The notes: generated by a model from the sequence alone, not told the origin. DNA of 64,000 bases from Streptomyces phaeolivaceus (GCF_009184865.1 NZ_CP045096.1:5766001-5830000); one strand, 5' to 3'. Positions 8,087 through 17,200 are shown, counted from the stretch's first letter. Numbers and translations are program-made.

Positions 8087-8550
8087 GCGCCGTCGAGGCG
8101 AAGCTCGCGGAACTCGGACTGAGGCTGCCCGAGGTGGTCCCGCCGCTCGCCGCGTACCAGCCCGCCGTCCAGAGCGGTGTGTACGTGTACACCGCCGGGC
8201 AGCTGCCCATGGTGGACGGCAAGCTGCCCGTCACCGGCAAGGTGGGCGCCGAGGTCACCCCCGAGGAGGCCAGGGAACTCGCCCGCACCTGCGCGCTGAA
8301 CGCCCTCGCGGCCGTCAAGTCCGTGGCGGGCGACCTGGACCGCGTCGCGCGCGTGGTGAAGGTCGTCGGCTTCGTCGCCTCCGCCTCCGACTTCACGGGC
8401 CAGCCCGCCGTGCTGAACGGCGCGAGCGAACTCCTGGGCGCCGTCTTCGGCGACAAGGGCGTCCACGCGCGCAGCGCGGTCGGCGTGGCGGTCCTGCCGC
8501 TGGACGCGCCCGTAGAGGTGGAGCTCCAGGTGGAGCTGACCACCGCGTAG
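8083..8550 (+). CDS. RidA/YjgF-family protein
   Basis: A 155-aa member of the RidA/YER057c/UK114 superfamily, starting at a GTG inside the previous stop. RidA hydrolyses reactive enamine/imine intermediates from PLP enzymes; more divergent members have unknown substrates. This one belongs to the longer actinobacterial type (~155 aa rather than ~130). Family segments include VYVYTAGQLPMVDGKLPVTGKVG and a late GASELLGAVFGDKGVHARSAVGVAVLPLDAPVEVE. The usual catalytic arginine corresponds to the HARSAVGV segment. Confidence 0.88.
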   Translation: MSAVEAKLAELGLRLPEVVPPLAAYQPAVQSGVYVYTAGQLPMVDGKLPVTGKVGAEVTPEEARELARTCALNALAAVKSVAGDLDRVARVVKVVGFVASASDFTGQPAVLNGASELLGAVFGDKGVHARSAVGVAVLPLDAPVEVELQVELTTA

Positions 8551-8610
8551 GCCCGCCAAGATCGCGGAGGCTCACTCGAACATCCGCCCGTGACGAGTTA
8601 GCCTCCGCCC

Positions 8611-9480
8611 ATGGCAAACGGGCAGTGGTACCCAGCCGAGTGGCCGGACCGCATCCGCGCACTCGCGGCCGGCACGCTGACACCGGTGACCCCCAGGCGG
8701 GCCGCCACCGTCATGCTGCTCAAGGACACGGCCGACACCCCGGTCGTGCACATGCTGCGCAGACGCGCCTCCATGGCTTTCGCCGGGGGCGCGTACGCCT
8801 ATCCGGGCGGCGGCGTGGACCCGCGCGACGACGACCGGCAGATCCGCTGGGCGGGCCCCACGCGCGCGTGGTGGGCGTCCCGGCTCGGCGTCGACGAGAC
8901 CGACGCCCAGGCGATCGTCTGCGCGGCCGTGCGGGAGACGTACGAGGAGGCCGGTGTCCTGCTCGCCGGGCCCGGCGCCGACACGGTGGTCGGCGACACC
9001 ACGGGCGACGACTGGGAGGCGGACCGCGCGGCGGTGGCCGCCCGGGAGCTGTCCTTCGCGGAGTTCCTGGACCGCAGAGGCCTGGTCCTGCGATCGGACC
9101 TGCTGGGCGCCTGGGCCCGCTGGATCACCCCCGAGTTCGAGTCCCGCCGCTACGACACCTGGTTCTTCGTGGCCGCCCTCCCGCAGGGCCAGCGCACCCG
9201 CAACGCCTCCACGGAGGCCGACCGCACGGTGTGGATCCGCCCCGGGGAGGCGGCGGACGGCTACGACAAGGGCGAACTGCTGATGATGCCGCCCACCATC
9301 GCGACGCTGCGCCGCCTCGCGGAGTACGGCACGGCCGCCGACGCGCTGGCCGCCGCACCCGCCCGCGACCTGACCCCCGTCCTCGCCGAGGCCCGCCTGG
9401 AGGGCGACGACGTGGTCCTCTCCTGGCCCGGCCACGAGGAGTTCACCAAGCGCATATCGGCCGCCGGGGGCACCCCGTGA
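8611..9480 (+). CDS. Nudix hydrolase (NUDT19-like)
   Basis: A 289-aa Nudix enzyme, which hydrolyses a nucleoside diphosphate linked to another moiety. The Nudix box is split by an insertion: FPGGG-like AYPGGGVDPRDD (~65-75) is followed ~30 residues later by the core VRETYEEAGVLL. This spacing and the length resemble eukaryotic NUDT19-type CoA hydrolases. Substrate is not determined. It lies between the RidA and MBL hydrolase genes, all on the plus strand with short gaps. Confidence 0.85.
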   Translation: MANGQWYPAEWPDRIRALAAGTLTPVTPRRAATVMLLKDTADTPVVHMLRRRASMAFAGGAYAYPGGGVDPRDDDRQIRWAGPTRAWWASRLGVDETDAQAIVCAAVRETYEEAGVLLAGPGADTVVGDTTGDDWEADRAAVAARELSFAEFLDRRGLVLRSDLLGAWARWITPEFESRRYDTWFFVAALPQGQRTRNASTEADRTVWIRPGEAADGYDKGELLMMPPTIATLRRLAEYGTAADALAAAPARDLTPVLAEARLEGDDVVLSWPGHEEFTKRISAAGGTP

Positions 9481-9607
9481 CGGGCCCCGTGGGGTGCCGG
9501 AGGACCGGGGCCCCACCCTGTCGTGCGCCCCGCACCCCGTCACGGGCCCTCCGCGCCGCCCCGCGCCCCTCCGACACCCCGCCCGACCCGCTGGAAGGCA
9601 CCCCCGC

Positions 9608-10438
9608 ATGACCGACGCAGCAGCCCTCCCCGGCCAGCCCAGGGGCGGCGTCCTGTCGGGGCCCGCCACCGCGCGCGCGGTCAACGTGCTCGCGCCGAAC
9701 GCCTCCGTGATGACGCTGGACGGGACCAACACCTGGATCGTGTCCGAGCCGGACTCCGACCTCGCGGTCGTGATCGACCCCGGCCCGCTGGACGACGTCC
9801 ACCTGCGCGACGTCGTCGCCACGGCGGAGGAGGCCGGCAAGCGGGTCGCCCTGACCCTGCTCACGCACGGACACCCGGACCACGCGGAGGGCGCCGCCCG
9901 CTTCGCCGAGCTGACCGGGACGAACGTACGGGCCCTCGACCCTGCGCTGCGGCTCGGCGACGAAGGACTGGGCGCCGGAGACGTCATCGCGCTCGGCGGC
10001 CTGGAACTCCGCGTCGTCCCCACCCCCGGCCACACCGCCGACTCGCTCTGCTTCCACCTCCCGGCCGACCGGGCCGTCCTGACGGGCGACACCGTCCTCG
10101 GACGCGGTACGACGGTCGTGGCCCACCCCGACGGCCGCCTCGGCGACTATCTCGACTCCCTGCGCCGCCTCAGGTCCCTCACGGTCGACGACGGCGTCCA
10201 CACCGTCCTCCCCGGTCACGGCCCCGTCCTGGACGACGCCCAGGGCGCCGTCGAGTTCTACCTCGCCCACCGCGCCCACCGGCTCGCCCAGGTGGAGACG
10301 GCGGTCGAGAACGGCCACCGCGCCCCCGACCAGGTCGTCGCCCACGTCTACGCGGACGTCGACCGCTCCCTGTGGCCCGCCGCGGAACTCTCGGTACGCG
10401 CGCAGTTGGAGTACCTGACCGAGCACGGCCTGATCTGA
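9608..10438 (+). CDS. MBL-fold metallo-hydrolase (LACTB2-like)
   Basis: A 276-aa metallo-beta-lactamase-fold hydrolase. Zinc-ligand motifs are intact: THGHPDH (HxHxDH), PTPGHTADSLCF, TGDTVLGRGTTV and VLPGHGPVLDD. The C-terminal helical region (ELSVRAQLEYLTEHGLI) resembles LACTB2-type proteins, some of which are endoribonucleases; this is only suggestive. The ATG at 9608 starts the conserved protein. It matches Rv3677c beside crp. Confidence 0.87.
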   Translation: MTDAAALPGQPRGGVLSGPATARAVNVLAPNASVMTLDGTNTWIVSEPDSDLAVVIDPGPLDDVHLRDVVATAEEAGKRVALTLLTHGHPDHAEGAARFAELTGTNVRALDPALRLGDEGLGAGDVIALGGLELRVVPTPGHTADSLCFHLPADRAVLTGDTVLGRGTTVVAHPDGRLGDYLDSLRRLRSLTVDDGVHTVLPGHGPVLDDAQGAVEFYLAHRAHRLAQVETAVENGHRAPDQVVAHVYADVDRSLWPAAELSVRAQLEYLTEHGLI

Positions 10439-10454
10439 CGACCCGATCCGACCC

Positions 10455-10494
10455 GGGTCTCTGCCGGTCACCCGTCGATCGCCGGCCGAGACCC
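10455..10494. terminator. Terminator-like hairpin between convergent genes
   Basis: GGGTCTCTGCCGG (10455-10467) pairs with CCGGCCGAGACCC (10482-10494) with one internal mismatch and a 14-base loop. It lies just after the MBL hydrolase stop and faces the converging nucleotidyltransferase gene. Confidence 0.55.
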
Positions 10495-10603
10495 TCTGGA
10501 CGGCCGCCTCCGGGGTCACGGCAGTCCGAACGGTCTCCCGGGCCTCAGAGGCCTCCCAACCCTCAGAGAACCCCCTCCAGGGGATTTCCAGAGGCCGTTT
10601 CCC

Positions 10604-11428
10604 TCACTGTTCTCCCGGACGTGGCGCTTTGACGCCGTGCACGCGCGCGTACTCCTCGGCCAGCCAGGGGGCGAGGTCGTCCAGGTAGGACCGCAGCAAG
10701 TCGGCACGGGGACCCGGCTCGTACCCGGCCACGGCGGCATCGCGCAGCTGCGCGGCGCGCTCGGGGTAGTACTCGCCGAATACCTCCGCCATCTCGTGCA
10801 GATCGCTCGTCCAGCCGTTCCAGCGGGGCATGACCAGGGTGAACCCGGTGCGGACGAGTCGCCGGGAGCAGCCGCGCACGAGCGTCCGCAGGGCATTGTC
10901 GTCGGTGGCCTCCGCGACCCGCTGCCGCCAGCGCGGCAGGGCCAGCGCGAGGTCGCCGTTGGTCTCGCGCGCGAGGAGGGACGTCGGCCGGTAGCGGGGC
11001 AGCTCCTCCGCCAGGTCCTCGCCCAGCAGGGGAGTGCACAGACAGGCCACGAACCAGCCCAGGTCGTACCGCTCCAGGTCGCTGAGCACCTGAGCCCGGC
11101 CGACCAGCAGCGTCCCGCCCCCGTCGATCTGGGGGAACTCCTTGTCCAAGGCCTCGTCCAGCGCCCGCGCCGCCGCCCGGTCCGCCTCCGTGGGCTCCCC
11201 GCGCAACGCCACCAGAAGATCGAGATCGCTCCGCCCGGGACGAGCCGTACCCCGGGGGATCGATCCATAGAGGTACGCACTGTGCAATTGCGGCCCGAAC
11301 ACGTTCAAAACCCGCTCCCGAGCCGCCGCGACCACCGGCCGAAAGCCCTCACTGACCCGCCCGAGCGCGCCTTCCCTCTCGATGAACCCCTGCCGGTCCA
11401 GCCCTCTTGAACGCCCGCTTCCCACCAT
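10604..11428 (-). CDS. Nucleotidyltransferase-domain protein
   Basis: A 274-aa protein with a pol-beta-type nucleotidyltransferase core: YGSIPRGTARPGRSDLDLLV (GS...DxD). The C-terminal half is helical and similar in outline to aminoglycoside adenylyltransferase or MNT-HEPN single-chain proteins. The substrate (drug, protein or nucleic acid) cannot be decided from sequence. The frame runs from an ATG at 11428. It is separate from the conserved mycobacterial gene order, so it may be a lineage-specific insertion between the MBL hydrolase and crp. Confidence 0.75.
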   Translation of the reverse strand: MVGSGRSRGLDRQGFIEREGALGRVSEGFRPVVAAARERVLNVFGPQLHSAYLYGSIPRGTARPGRSDLDLLVALRGEPTEADRAAARALDEALDKEFPQIDGGGTLLVGRAQVLSDLERYDLGWFVACLCTPLLGEDLAEELPRYRPTSLLARETNGDLALALPRWRQRVAEATDDNALRTLVRGCSRRLVRTGFTLVMPRWNGWTSDLHEMAEVFGEYYPERAAQLRDAAVAGYEPGPRADLLRSYLDDLAPWLAEEYARVHGVKAPRPGEQ

Positions 11429-11683
11429 GCGATCACTGTGCCGGGAGGGCGGAGCGGGGGCACGTGATTAATTTCGGGCCCATGAGCCGCTTGGCTGGGT
11501 CCGGGGCGAAGCCCCGTGAGGGCGCGGCGCACACACCGCACGCAGGCGAGGCGAAAACCCGAAGGGGCCCGCCCCGAGACCGGGACGAACCCCATCGGCG
11601 TACTGACGTACCACTGCGAAGGGCCACCAGAACCAGGGCCCGAACCGGCGTACGGGCTCAACCGCCGTACGACCGTCCCCGCG

Positions 11684-12358
11684 TCAGCGCGACCGCTTCG
11701 CCAGCCGCTCCACGTCCAGCAGAATCACCGCACGGGCCTCCAGCCGCAGCCATCCCCGCTGCGCGAAGTCCGCCAGGGCCTTGTTCACGGTCTCCCGCGA
11801 CGCCCCGACCAGCTGGGCCAGCTCCTCCTGCGTGAGGTCGTGCACCACGTGGATGCCTTCCTCCGACTGCACACCGAATCGCCGCGAGAGGTCCAGCAGC
11901 GCACGGGCGACCCGCCCGGGAACGTCTGAGAACACGAGGTCGGACATCTGGTCGTTGGTCTTCCGCAGCCGCCGCGCGACCGCGCGCAGCAGCGCCGCGG
12001 CCACCTCGGGGCGCGCGTTCAGCCAGGGCTGGAGGTCGCCGTGGCCGAGGCCGAGCAGCTTGACCTCGGTCAGCGCGGTGGCGGTCGCCGTCCGCGGACC
12101 CGGGTCGAACAGCGACAGTTCGCCGATCAGCTCACCGGGGCCGAGCACGGCCAGCATGTTCTCGCGGCCGTCGGGCGACGCGCGGTGCAGCTTGACCTTG
12201 CCTTCGGTCACCACATAGAGGCGGTCACCTGGGTCGCCCTCGTGGAAGAGAGCGTCACCGCGCGCGAGAGTCACCTCACTCATGGAGGCGCGGAGCTCCG
12301 CGGCCTGCTCGTCATCGAGCGCCGCGAAGAGCGGGGCGCGCCGCAGAACGTCGTCCAC
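11684..12358 (-). CDS. crp: Crp/Fnr-family regulator Crp
   Basis: A 224-aa cAMP-receptor-type regulator. The N-terminal cyclic-nucleotide-binding beta barrel includes GDRLYVVTEGKVKLHR and the phosphate cassette GELIGELSLFDPGPRTATATA (key residues G, E, R, T/A). The winged helix near residues 165-200 includes TQEELAQLVGASRETVNKALADF. In Streptomyces Crp acts on germination and antibiotic production; in mycobacteria it is Rv3676. It is divergent from nth, and a sequence matching the Streptomyces Crp consensus lies 90 bases upstream, so autoregulation is likely. Confidence 0.95.
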   Translation of the reverse strand: MDDVLRRAPLFAALDDEQAAELRASMSEVTLARGDALFHEGDPGDRLYVVTEGKVKLHRASPDGRENMLAVLGPGELIGELSLFDPGPRTATATALTEVKLLGLGHGDLQPWLNARPEVAAALLRAVARRLRKTNDQMSDLVFSDVPGRVARALLDLSRRFGVQSEEGIHVVHDLTQEELAQLVGASRETVNKALADFAQRGWLRLEARAVILLDVERLAKRSR

Positions 12359-12447
12359 GAGTTCTCTCCTTGTCGACCTGCTCAGGGGATCTTGCTCCCC
12401 GTACTACCAGGGGACCGTGTTCCCCATCTTGCCGGACGGTCCAAACA

Positions 12448-12461
12448 GTGTGATCTGTCAC
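12448..12461 (+). promoter_or_regulatory. Crp-binding site GTG-N6-GTCAC
   Basis: GTGTGATCTGTCAC fits the published Streptomyces Crp consensus GTG(N6)GNCAC exactly. It lies between divergent crp (start 12358) and nth (start 12565), in position to control either or both. Confidence 0.55.
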
Positions 12462-12564
12462 AAGGATGCCGCACACATGTCCCGGGGTAAGCGTCAGGGG
12501 TCCAATTGGGGGCCGATCTTCTGGGCCCGGGGCGGATGTCGGTGCCGGGCTCTAGGCTGGCCGG

Positions 12565-13638
12565 GTGTCCAAATCGCCGGTGAGAGCACAGGCCGAGGGG
12601 GCTGGGCGCGTGGCGGTACGGCGTGATTCCGCTGTGGGCGAACAGCGCCCCACGGGAGCGAACAAAACGGCAAAGGCGACGAAGGTGTCCGATCCAGCAG
12701 CGGCGGAGAAACCCGCCCAGAAGACCACGAACCCGGCGAAGAAGGCCGCATCGGTGAGAAAGGCCTCCCCGGCCCGGAAGACGGCGGCGAAGAAGACGGC
12801 CTCCGCGCGGAAGCCGACCTCCGCGCGGAAGCCGGTCGCCACGACCGCGCCCGCTCCCGCGACCGAGTCCCACACCGCCCTGGTCCGTCGAGCCCGCCGT
12901 ATCAACCGCGAACTCGCCGAGGTGTACCCGTACGCGCACCCGGAGTTGGACTTCGAGAACTCCTTCCAGCTGATCGTGGCGACGGTCCTGTCCGCGCAGA
13001 CGACGGACCTGCGGGTCAACCAGACGACACCGACGCTCTTCGCGAAGTACCCCACCCCCGAGGACCTGGCCGGGGCCGACCCCGAGGTGGTCGAGGAGAT
13101 CCTGCGGCCCTGCGGATTCTTCCGGGCCAAGACGAAGTCGGTGATAGGGCTGTCGAAGGCCCTGGTGGAGAACCACGGCGGTGAGGTCCCCGGCCGTCTC
13201 GAAGACCTCGTCAAGCTGCCCGGCGTCGGTCGCAAGACCGCCTTCGTCGTGCTCGGCAACGCCTTCGGTCGGCCCGGCATCACCGTGGACACCCACTTCC
13301 AGCGGCTCGTACGACGCTGGAAGTGGACCGAGGCGACCGACCCCGACAAGATCGAGACGGCCGTCGGCGCGCTTTTCCCGAAGAGCGAGTGGACGATGCT
13401 GTCGCACCACGTGATCTTCCACGGCCGCCGTATCTGCCACGCCCGGAAACCGGCCTGCGGCGCCTGCCCCATCGCCCCGCTCTGCCCGGCGTTCGGCGAG
13501 GGCGAGACCGATCCGGAGAAGGCCGCGAAGCTCCTGAAGTACGAGAAGGGCGGCTTCCCCGGCCAGCGCCTCAACCCCCCGCAGTCCTACCTCGACGCGG
13601 GCGGCATTCCGGCCCGGCCCCTGGGGGCCGCCGGATGA
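12565..13638 (+). CDS. nth: Endonuclease III with Lys/Ala-rich N-terminal tail
   Basis: A base-excision DNA glycosylase/AP lyase for oxidised pyrimidines. The catalytic domain begins near residue 110: helix-hairpin-helix LPGVGRKTA with the nucleophilic lysine, the VDTH aspartate, and a C-terminal [4Fe-4S] loop C-x6-C-x2-C-x5-C ([16 protein letters not shown]). Bacterial Nth is usually ~210-250 aa; here residues 1-105 are an extra basic, alanine- and lysine-rich tail ([19 protein letters not shown]) resembling histone H1. I used the GTG at 12565; a start nearer the catalytic domain cannot be excluded, but codon bias holds through the tail. Confidence 0.93.
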   Translation: MSKSPVRAQAEGAGRVAVRRDSAVGEQRPTGANKTAKATKVSDPAAAEKPAQKTTNPAKKAASVRKASPARKTAAKKTASARKPTSARKPVATTAPAPATESHTALVRRARRINRELAEVYPYAHPELDFENSFQLIVATVLSAQTTDLRVNQTTPTLFAKYPTPEDLAGADPEVVEEILRPCGFFRAKTKSVIGLSKALVENHGGEVPGRLEDLVKLPGVGRKTAFVVLGNAFGRPGITVDTHFQRLVRRWKWTEATDPDKIETAVGALFPKSEWTMLSHHVIFHGRRICHARKPACGACPIAPLCPAFGEGETDPEKAAKLLKYEKGGFPGQRLNPPQSYLDAGGIPARPLGAAG

Positions 13639-13805
13639 CGGACCGCGCGAACCGACCCGGCACGTACGCCACCGCGCGCGCCCGCTCCCGCGCGCACCCG
13701 CTCCACCCCGGTTCCCGCCACCCGCACGAGGGACGCGCGGCCCGAGCGGAACGATCAGCGGTCCCCCGGGCGTTGGGACCGAGAGAACGACGGGGGTGGC
13801 TATGA
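13635..13805 (+). CDS. Possible 56-aa coupled small ORF between nth and Nudix gene
   Basis: The ATG overlaps the nth stop (ATGA at 13635) and the stop overlaps the Nudix ATG (ATGA at 13802), so both junctions look like translational coupling. The peptide ([18 protein letters not shown]...) is rich in R, H and P and resembles no family I know. Third positions are mostly G/C in the first half, less so at the end. In M. tuberculosis a thioredoxin-like gene occupies this slot, so this could be a bridging or remnant ORF. Whether it makes a stable product is unknown. Confidence 0.35.
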   Translation: MTDRANRPGTYATARARSRAHPLHPGSRHPHEGRAARAERSAVPRALGPRERRGWL

Positions 13806-14533
13806 CAGGCGCGAGCCGGACGGACGGCGACACGGACACCGACAGCGGGCACCGCGCACGAGGCGGGCAGGTGGTCCTGGACAAGGCGGGCCTGCCCACC
13901 TGGCTGGACCCGGTGGTGCGCGCCGCCGAGACGATCGAGCCGCTGCAACTGAGCCGCTTCCTGCCGCCGGAGAACGGCTCGGGACGGCAGTCGGCGGTCC
14001 TGATCCTGTTCGGCGACGGCACGGACGGGCCCGAGCTGCTGCTCATGGAGCGCGCCGGCTCGCTCCGATCGCACGCGGGGCAGCCGTCGTTCCCCGGCGG
14101 CGCCCTCGACCCCGAGGACGGCGACCCGGGGACCGACGGCCCGCTGCGCGCCGCCCTGCGCGAGGCCGAGGAGGAGACCGGCCTCGACCCCGCCGGAGTC
14201 CAGCTCTTCAGCGTGCTGCCCAAGCTGTACATCCCGGTCAGCGGCTTCGTCGTGACCCCCGTCCTCGGCTGGTGGCGGCGGCCGACGCCGGTCCGGGTGG
14301 TGGATCCGAACGAGACGGCCCGCGTCTTCACCGTCCCCGTGGCGGATCTCACGGATCCGGCCAACAGAGCCACCGCCATTCACCCCCGGGGCTACGCAGG
14401 ACCGGCATTTCTGGTCGAATCGGCCCTGGTGTGGGGCTTCACGGCCGGAGTGATCGACCGTCTGCTGCACTACGCGGGCTGGGAGCGCCCCTGGGACCGT
14501 GAGAAGCAGGTCCCGCTCGACTGGCGCTCATGA
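13802..14533 (+). CDS. CoA-pyrophosphatase-type Nudix hydrolase
   Basis: A 243-aa Nudix hydrolase of the NudL/CoA-pyrophosphatase type, which would cleave CoA to phosphopantetheine and 3',5'-ADP. The family's upstream signature is present (LRSHAGQPSFPGGALD) with the Nudix core REAEEETGLD. The C-terminus has GFTAGVIDRLLHYAGW. Position between nth and marP matches Rv3672c. I chose the ATG at 13802 because it overlaps the preceding ORF stop as ATGA; a GTG at 13796 in frame would add two residues. Confidence 0.85.
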   Translation: MTGASRTDGDTDTDSGHRARGGQVVLDKAGLPTWLDPVVRAAETIEPLQLSRFLPPENGSGRQSAVLILFGDGTDGPELLLMERAGSLRSHAGQPSFPGGALDPEDGDPGTDGPLRAALREAEEETGLDPAGVQLFSVLPKLYIPVSGFVVTPVLGWWRRPTPVRVVDPNETARVFTVPVADLTDPANRATAIHPRGYAGPAFLVESALVWGFTAGVIDRLLHYAGWERPWDREKQVPLDWRS

Positions 14534-14652
14534 CAGGGTGTCTGCCGTGCTGCGTCTTTTGGGGCTTGTTGTGTCTCCCGCCGCCGCGCGGCGGACCGGA
14601 CCCCCGGGCCGGCCTGTAGTGATCGCGAAGTGACGAGGCGAGGCTTGAAGCG

Positions 14653-15852
14653 GTGAACGTGCTGGACATCCTGTTGCTGGTAGCCGCCGTCTGGTTCGCG
14701 ATCGTGGGCTACCGACAGGGCTTCGTCGTCGGCATCCTCTCGGTGATCGGCTTCCTCGGCGGCGGACTCGTCGCGGTCTACGTCCTGCCCGTCATCTGGG
14801 ACTGGATGACCGACAACTCCGAGGTCAGCACGGCCGCCGCCGTCGTCGCGGTGGTCATCGTGATCGTCTGCGCATCGGTCGGCCAGGCCCTGACCACCCA
14901 CCTCGGCAACAAACTGCGCCGGTACATCACCTGGTCCCCGGCCCGTGCCCTGGACGCCACCGGCGGCGCCCTCGTCAATGTCGTCGCGATGCTCCTGGTC
15001 GCCTGGCTGATCGGTTCCGCACTCGCCGGAACGACTCTGCCGACGCTCGGCAAGGAGGTCCGCAACTCCCGGGTGCTCCAGGGCGTGGCGACGGCCCTGC
15101 CCAACCAGGCGGACACCTGGTTCGCGGACTTCTCCTCGGTCCTCACCCAGAACGGCTTCCCCCAGGTCTTCAGCCCGTTCTCGAACGAGCCGATCACCGA
15201 GGTCCAGCCCCCCGACCCGGCGCTGGCGAGCAGCCCGGTCGCCCAGCGCGCCAAGCGATCCATCGTCAAGGTCATGGGCACCGCCCAGAGTTGCGGCAAG
15301 GTCCTCGAAGGCACCGGCTTCGTCTTCGGCGAGCGCCGGGTCATGACCAACGCGCACGTGGTCGGCGGAGTCGACGAACCCACCGTCCAGATCGGCGGCG
15401 AGGGCCGCAAGTACGACGCCAAGGTCGTCCTCTACGACTGGGAGCGCGACATCGCCGTCCTGGACGTGCCGGGCCTGAAGGCACCCGTGCTGGAGTTCAC
15501 CACCAAGGACGCCGCCGGCAGCGACGACGCGATCGTCGCGGGCTTCCCGGAGAACGGCGCGTACGACGTCCGCCCCGCGCGCGTGCGCGGGCGCATCACG
15601 GCCAACGGCGCCGACATCTACAAGCGCGGCACCGTCCACCGCGACGTCTACTCGCTCTACGCGACCGTCCGCCAGGGCAACTCCGGCGGCCCGCTGCTCA
15701 CACCCGAGGGCAAGGTCTACGGCGTGGTCTTCGCGAAGTCCCTCGACGACCCGGACACGGGGTACGCCCTCACCGCGGACGAGGTCGAGGAGGACATCGT
15801 CAAGGGCCGTACGGCCAACCAGCAGGTGGACAGCGACAGCTGCGCGCTCTGA
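14653..15852 (+). CDS. marP: Membrane serine protease, MarP-like (CvpA + trypsin-like)
   Basis: A 399-aa protein with four membrane segments of the CvpA/colicin V production type (residues 1-~150), then a periplasmic chymotrypsin-fold protease. The catalytic triad is visible: His in MTNAHVVGG, Asp in RDIAVLDV, Ser in RQGNSGGPLL. M. tuberculosis MarP (Rv3671c), in the same genomic place, is needed for acid survival through peptidoglycan-hydrolase processing. A GTG start at 14653 is preceded by a GAGGCGAGG-like ribosome site. Nearby genes (NhaA, SulP-carbonic anhydrase) suggest a shared pH/envelope theme, which is inference. Confidence 0.92.
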   Translation: MNVLDILLLVAAVWFAIVGYRQGFVVGILSVIGFLGGGLVAVYVLPVIWDWMTDNSEVSTAAAVVAVVIVIVCASVGQALTTHLGNKLRRYITWSPARALDATGGALVNVVAMLLVAWLIGSALAGTTLPTLGKEVRNSRVLQGVATALPNQADTWFADFSSVLTQNGFPQVFSPFSNEPITEVQPPDPALASSPVAQRAKRSIVKVMGTAQSCGKVLEGTGFVFGERRVMTNAHVVGGVDEPTVQIGGEGRKYDAKVVLYDWERDIAVLDVPGLKAPVLEFTTKDAAGSDDAIVAGFPENGAYDVRPARVRGRITANGADIYKRGTVHRDVYSLYATVRQGNSGGPLLTPEGKVYGVVFAKSLDDPDTGYALTADEVEEDIVKGRTANQQVDSDSCAL

Positions 15853-15903
15853 GGCCGGGCGGGGCCGGTGCGGTGAGGTTCTGGGGAGGCTGCCCCGGGC
15901 AGG

Positions 15904-16083
15904 TCAGGGGCGGGGATGGCGCAGCCGGGCCGAGACCCAGCGGGCCCGGCGGCGCAGGATGCGCGGAATGCCCAGCCGGGGATCCGTGCCCTGCAGCTGC
16001 GGGGCGCCCCGCTGATGGGAGCTCGGGCCCGCGGCCGAGCGGCGGTTGCGTGCTGCGTCACTGTAGTCGTGCGTCCAGCCCAT
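15904..16083 (-). CDS. Small Arg-rich protein, 59 aa, unknown function
   Basis: A short minus-strand frame in the ~385-base gap after marP. It begins MGWTHDYSDAARNRRSAAG and ends with a basic helix containing LGIPRILRRRARW. About 52 of 60 codons end in G or C, as expected for a Streptomyces gene and unlike a random frame. ATG at 16083; TGA at 15904-15906. I do not recognise a family. The net positive charge suggests binding to nucleic acid or membrane. The rest of the gap (15,853-15,903 and 16,084-16,237) shows no other gene. Confidence 0.6.
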   Translation of the reverse strand: MGWTHDYSDAARNRRSAAGPSSHQRGAPQLQGTDPRLGIPRILRRRARWVSARLRHPRP

Positions 16084-16237
16084 ACCCCGACGTGTGCCCC
16101 CGCCCCAAGGTCGATAACCGCCCCCACGCCCCCCAATTGGCCTATGCGCCGGGCAAGTGGCTGTTCGAGGAACAGGCGTTCACGTCCGGATAGCGGGCGA
16201 CCCGGCCGGACTCACCGGTCGGCCTCGACGACCGGGC

Positions 16238-17200
16238 TCACCGGTCGGGCTCGGGGTCCTTCAGCCAGTTGATGAGTTCGGCCGAGAACGCCACCGGGTC
16301 CTCCTCGTGCGGGAAGTGTCCCAGACCGTCGAACAGCCGCCAACGGTACGGCGCTTCGACGTACTCCCCGGACCCGGCCGCGCTCCGGGTGCGCATCACC
16401 GGGTCGAGCGAACCGTGCAGATGGAGGGTGGGCACCCGCACCGGCCGCTTCATCCGGCGGTTGAACTGGATGCCGTCCGGGCGGGCCATCGACCGGACCA
16501 TCCACCGGTACGGCTCGATCGAGCAGTGCGCCGTCGACGGGATGCACATGGCCCGCTGGTACGCCTCCACTGCCTCGTCGTCGGGCAGCTTCGGCCCCGA
16601 CCAGTCCCGGACGAGCCGGCCGACCAGGGCGCCGTCGTCGGCGGTGAGTTGCCGCTCGGGGATCCAGGGCCGCTGGAATCCCCAGATGTAGGAGCCCGCC
16701 GAGGTCTGCTTGACGTCGGAGAGCATCGCCGAGCGCCAGCGCCTCGGGTGCGGCATCGAGGAGACCACGAGCCGCCGTACGAGCTTGGGGCGCATCACGG
16801 CCGCCGTCCACGCCAGATAGCCGCCCAGGTCATGGCCGACCAGCGCGGCGTCGGGCTCGCCGAGGGAGCGTACGACCCCGGTGATGTCGAGGGCGAGGTT
16901 CGCCGGGTCGTAGCCCCGGGGGGTGCGGTCGCTGCCGCCGACCCCGCGCAGGTCCATGGCCACGGCCCGGAAGCCCGCGTCGGCGAGGGCGACCAACTGG
17001 TGCCGCCAGGTCCACCAGAACTGCGGGAAGCCGTGCAGCAGCAGCACCAGCGGTCCGTCGCCGACCTCGGCGATGTGGAAGCGCGCGCCGTTGGCGGCCA
17101 CGTCCCGGTGGATCAGCTCCTTGGCGCCGGGCACGTCGAGCCGTACGGGAGACGCGGGCTGATTCGAGGGGGCGGCCGGGGCGGTCACGGGGTCGGTCAT
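16238..17200 (-). CDS. Alpha/beta hydrolase, epoxide-hydrolase-like
   Basis: A 320-aa alpha/beta-fold hydrolase. The oxyanion motif HGFPQFWWTWRHQ, the nucleophile elbow GHDLGG with aspartate instead of serine, and the terminal GLGHFPHEEDP histidine fit the epoxide hydrolase/haloalkane dehalogenase branch. Two lid tyrosines are expected in epoxide hydrolases; candidates occur in GSYIWGF and IEPYRWM. The M. tuberculosis counterpart is EphE (Rv3670). The start overlaps the stop of the holin-X gene (ATGA), so they are co-translated. Confidence 0.87.
   Translation of the reverse strand: MTDPVTAPAAPSNQPASPVRLDVPGAKELIHRDVAANGARFHIAEVGDGPLVLLLHGFPQFWWTWRHQLVALADAGFRAVAMDLRGVGGSDRTPRGYDPANLALDITGVVRSLGEPDAALVGHDLGGYLAWTAAVMRPKLVRRLVVSSMPHPRRWRSAMLSDVKQTSAGSYIWGFQRPWIPERQLTADDGALVGRLVRDWSGPKLPDDEAVEAYQRAMCIPSTAHCSIEPYRWMVRSMARPDGIQFNRRMKRPVRVPTLHLHGSLDPVMRTRSAAGSGEYVEAPYRWRLFDGLGHFPHEEDPVAFSAELINWLKDPEPDR

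Noticed and set aside
7821..8543. N-terminal extension of the first ArsA-type ATPase
   Set aside because: It is antisense to the RidA and DUF4177 genes; the GTG at 7820 gives the normal start just before the P-loop.
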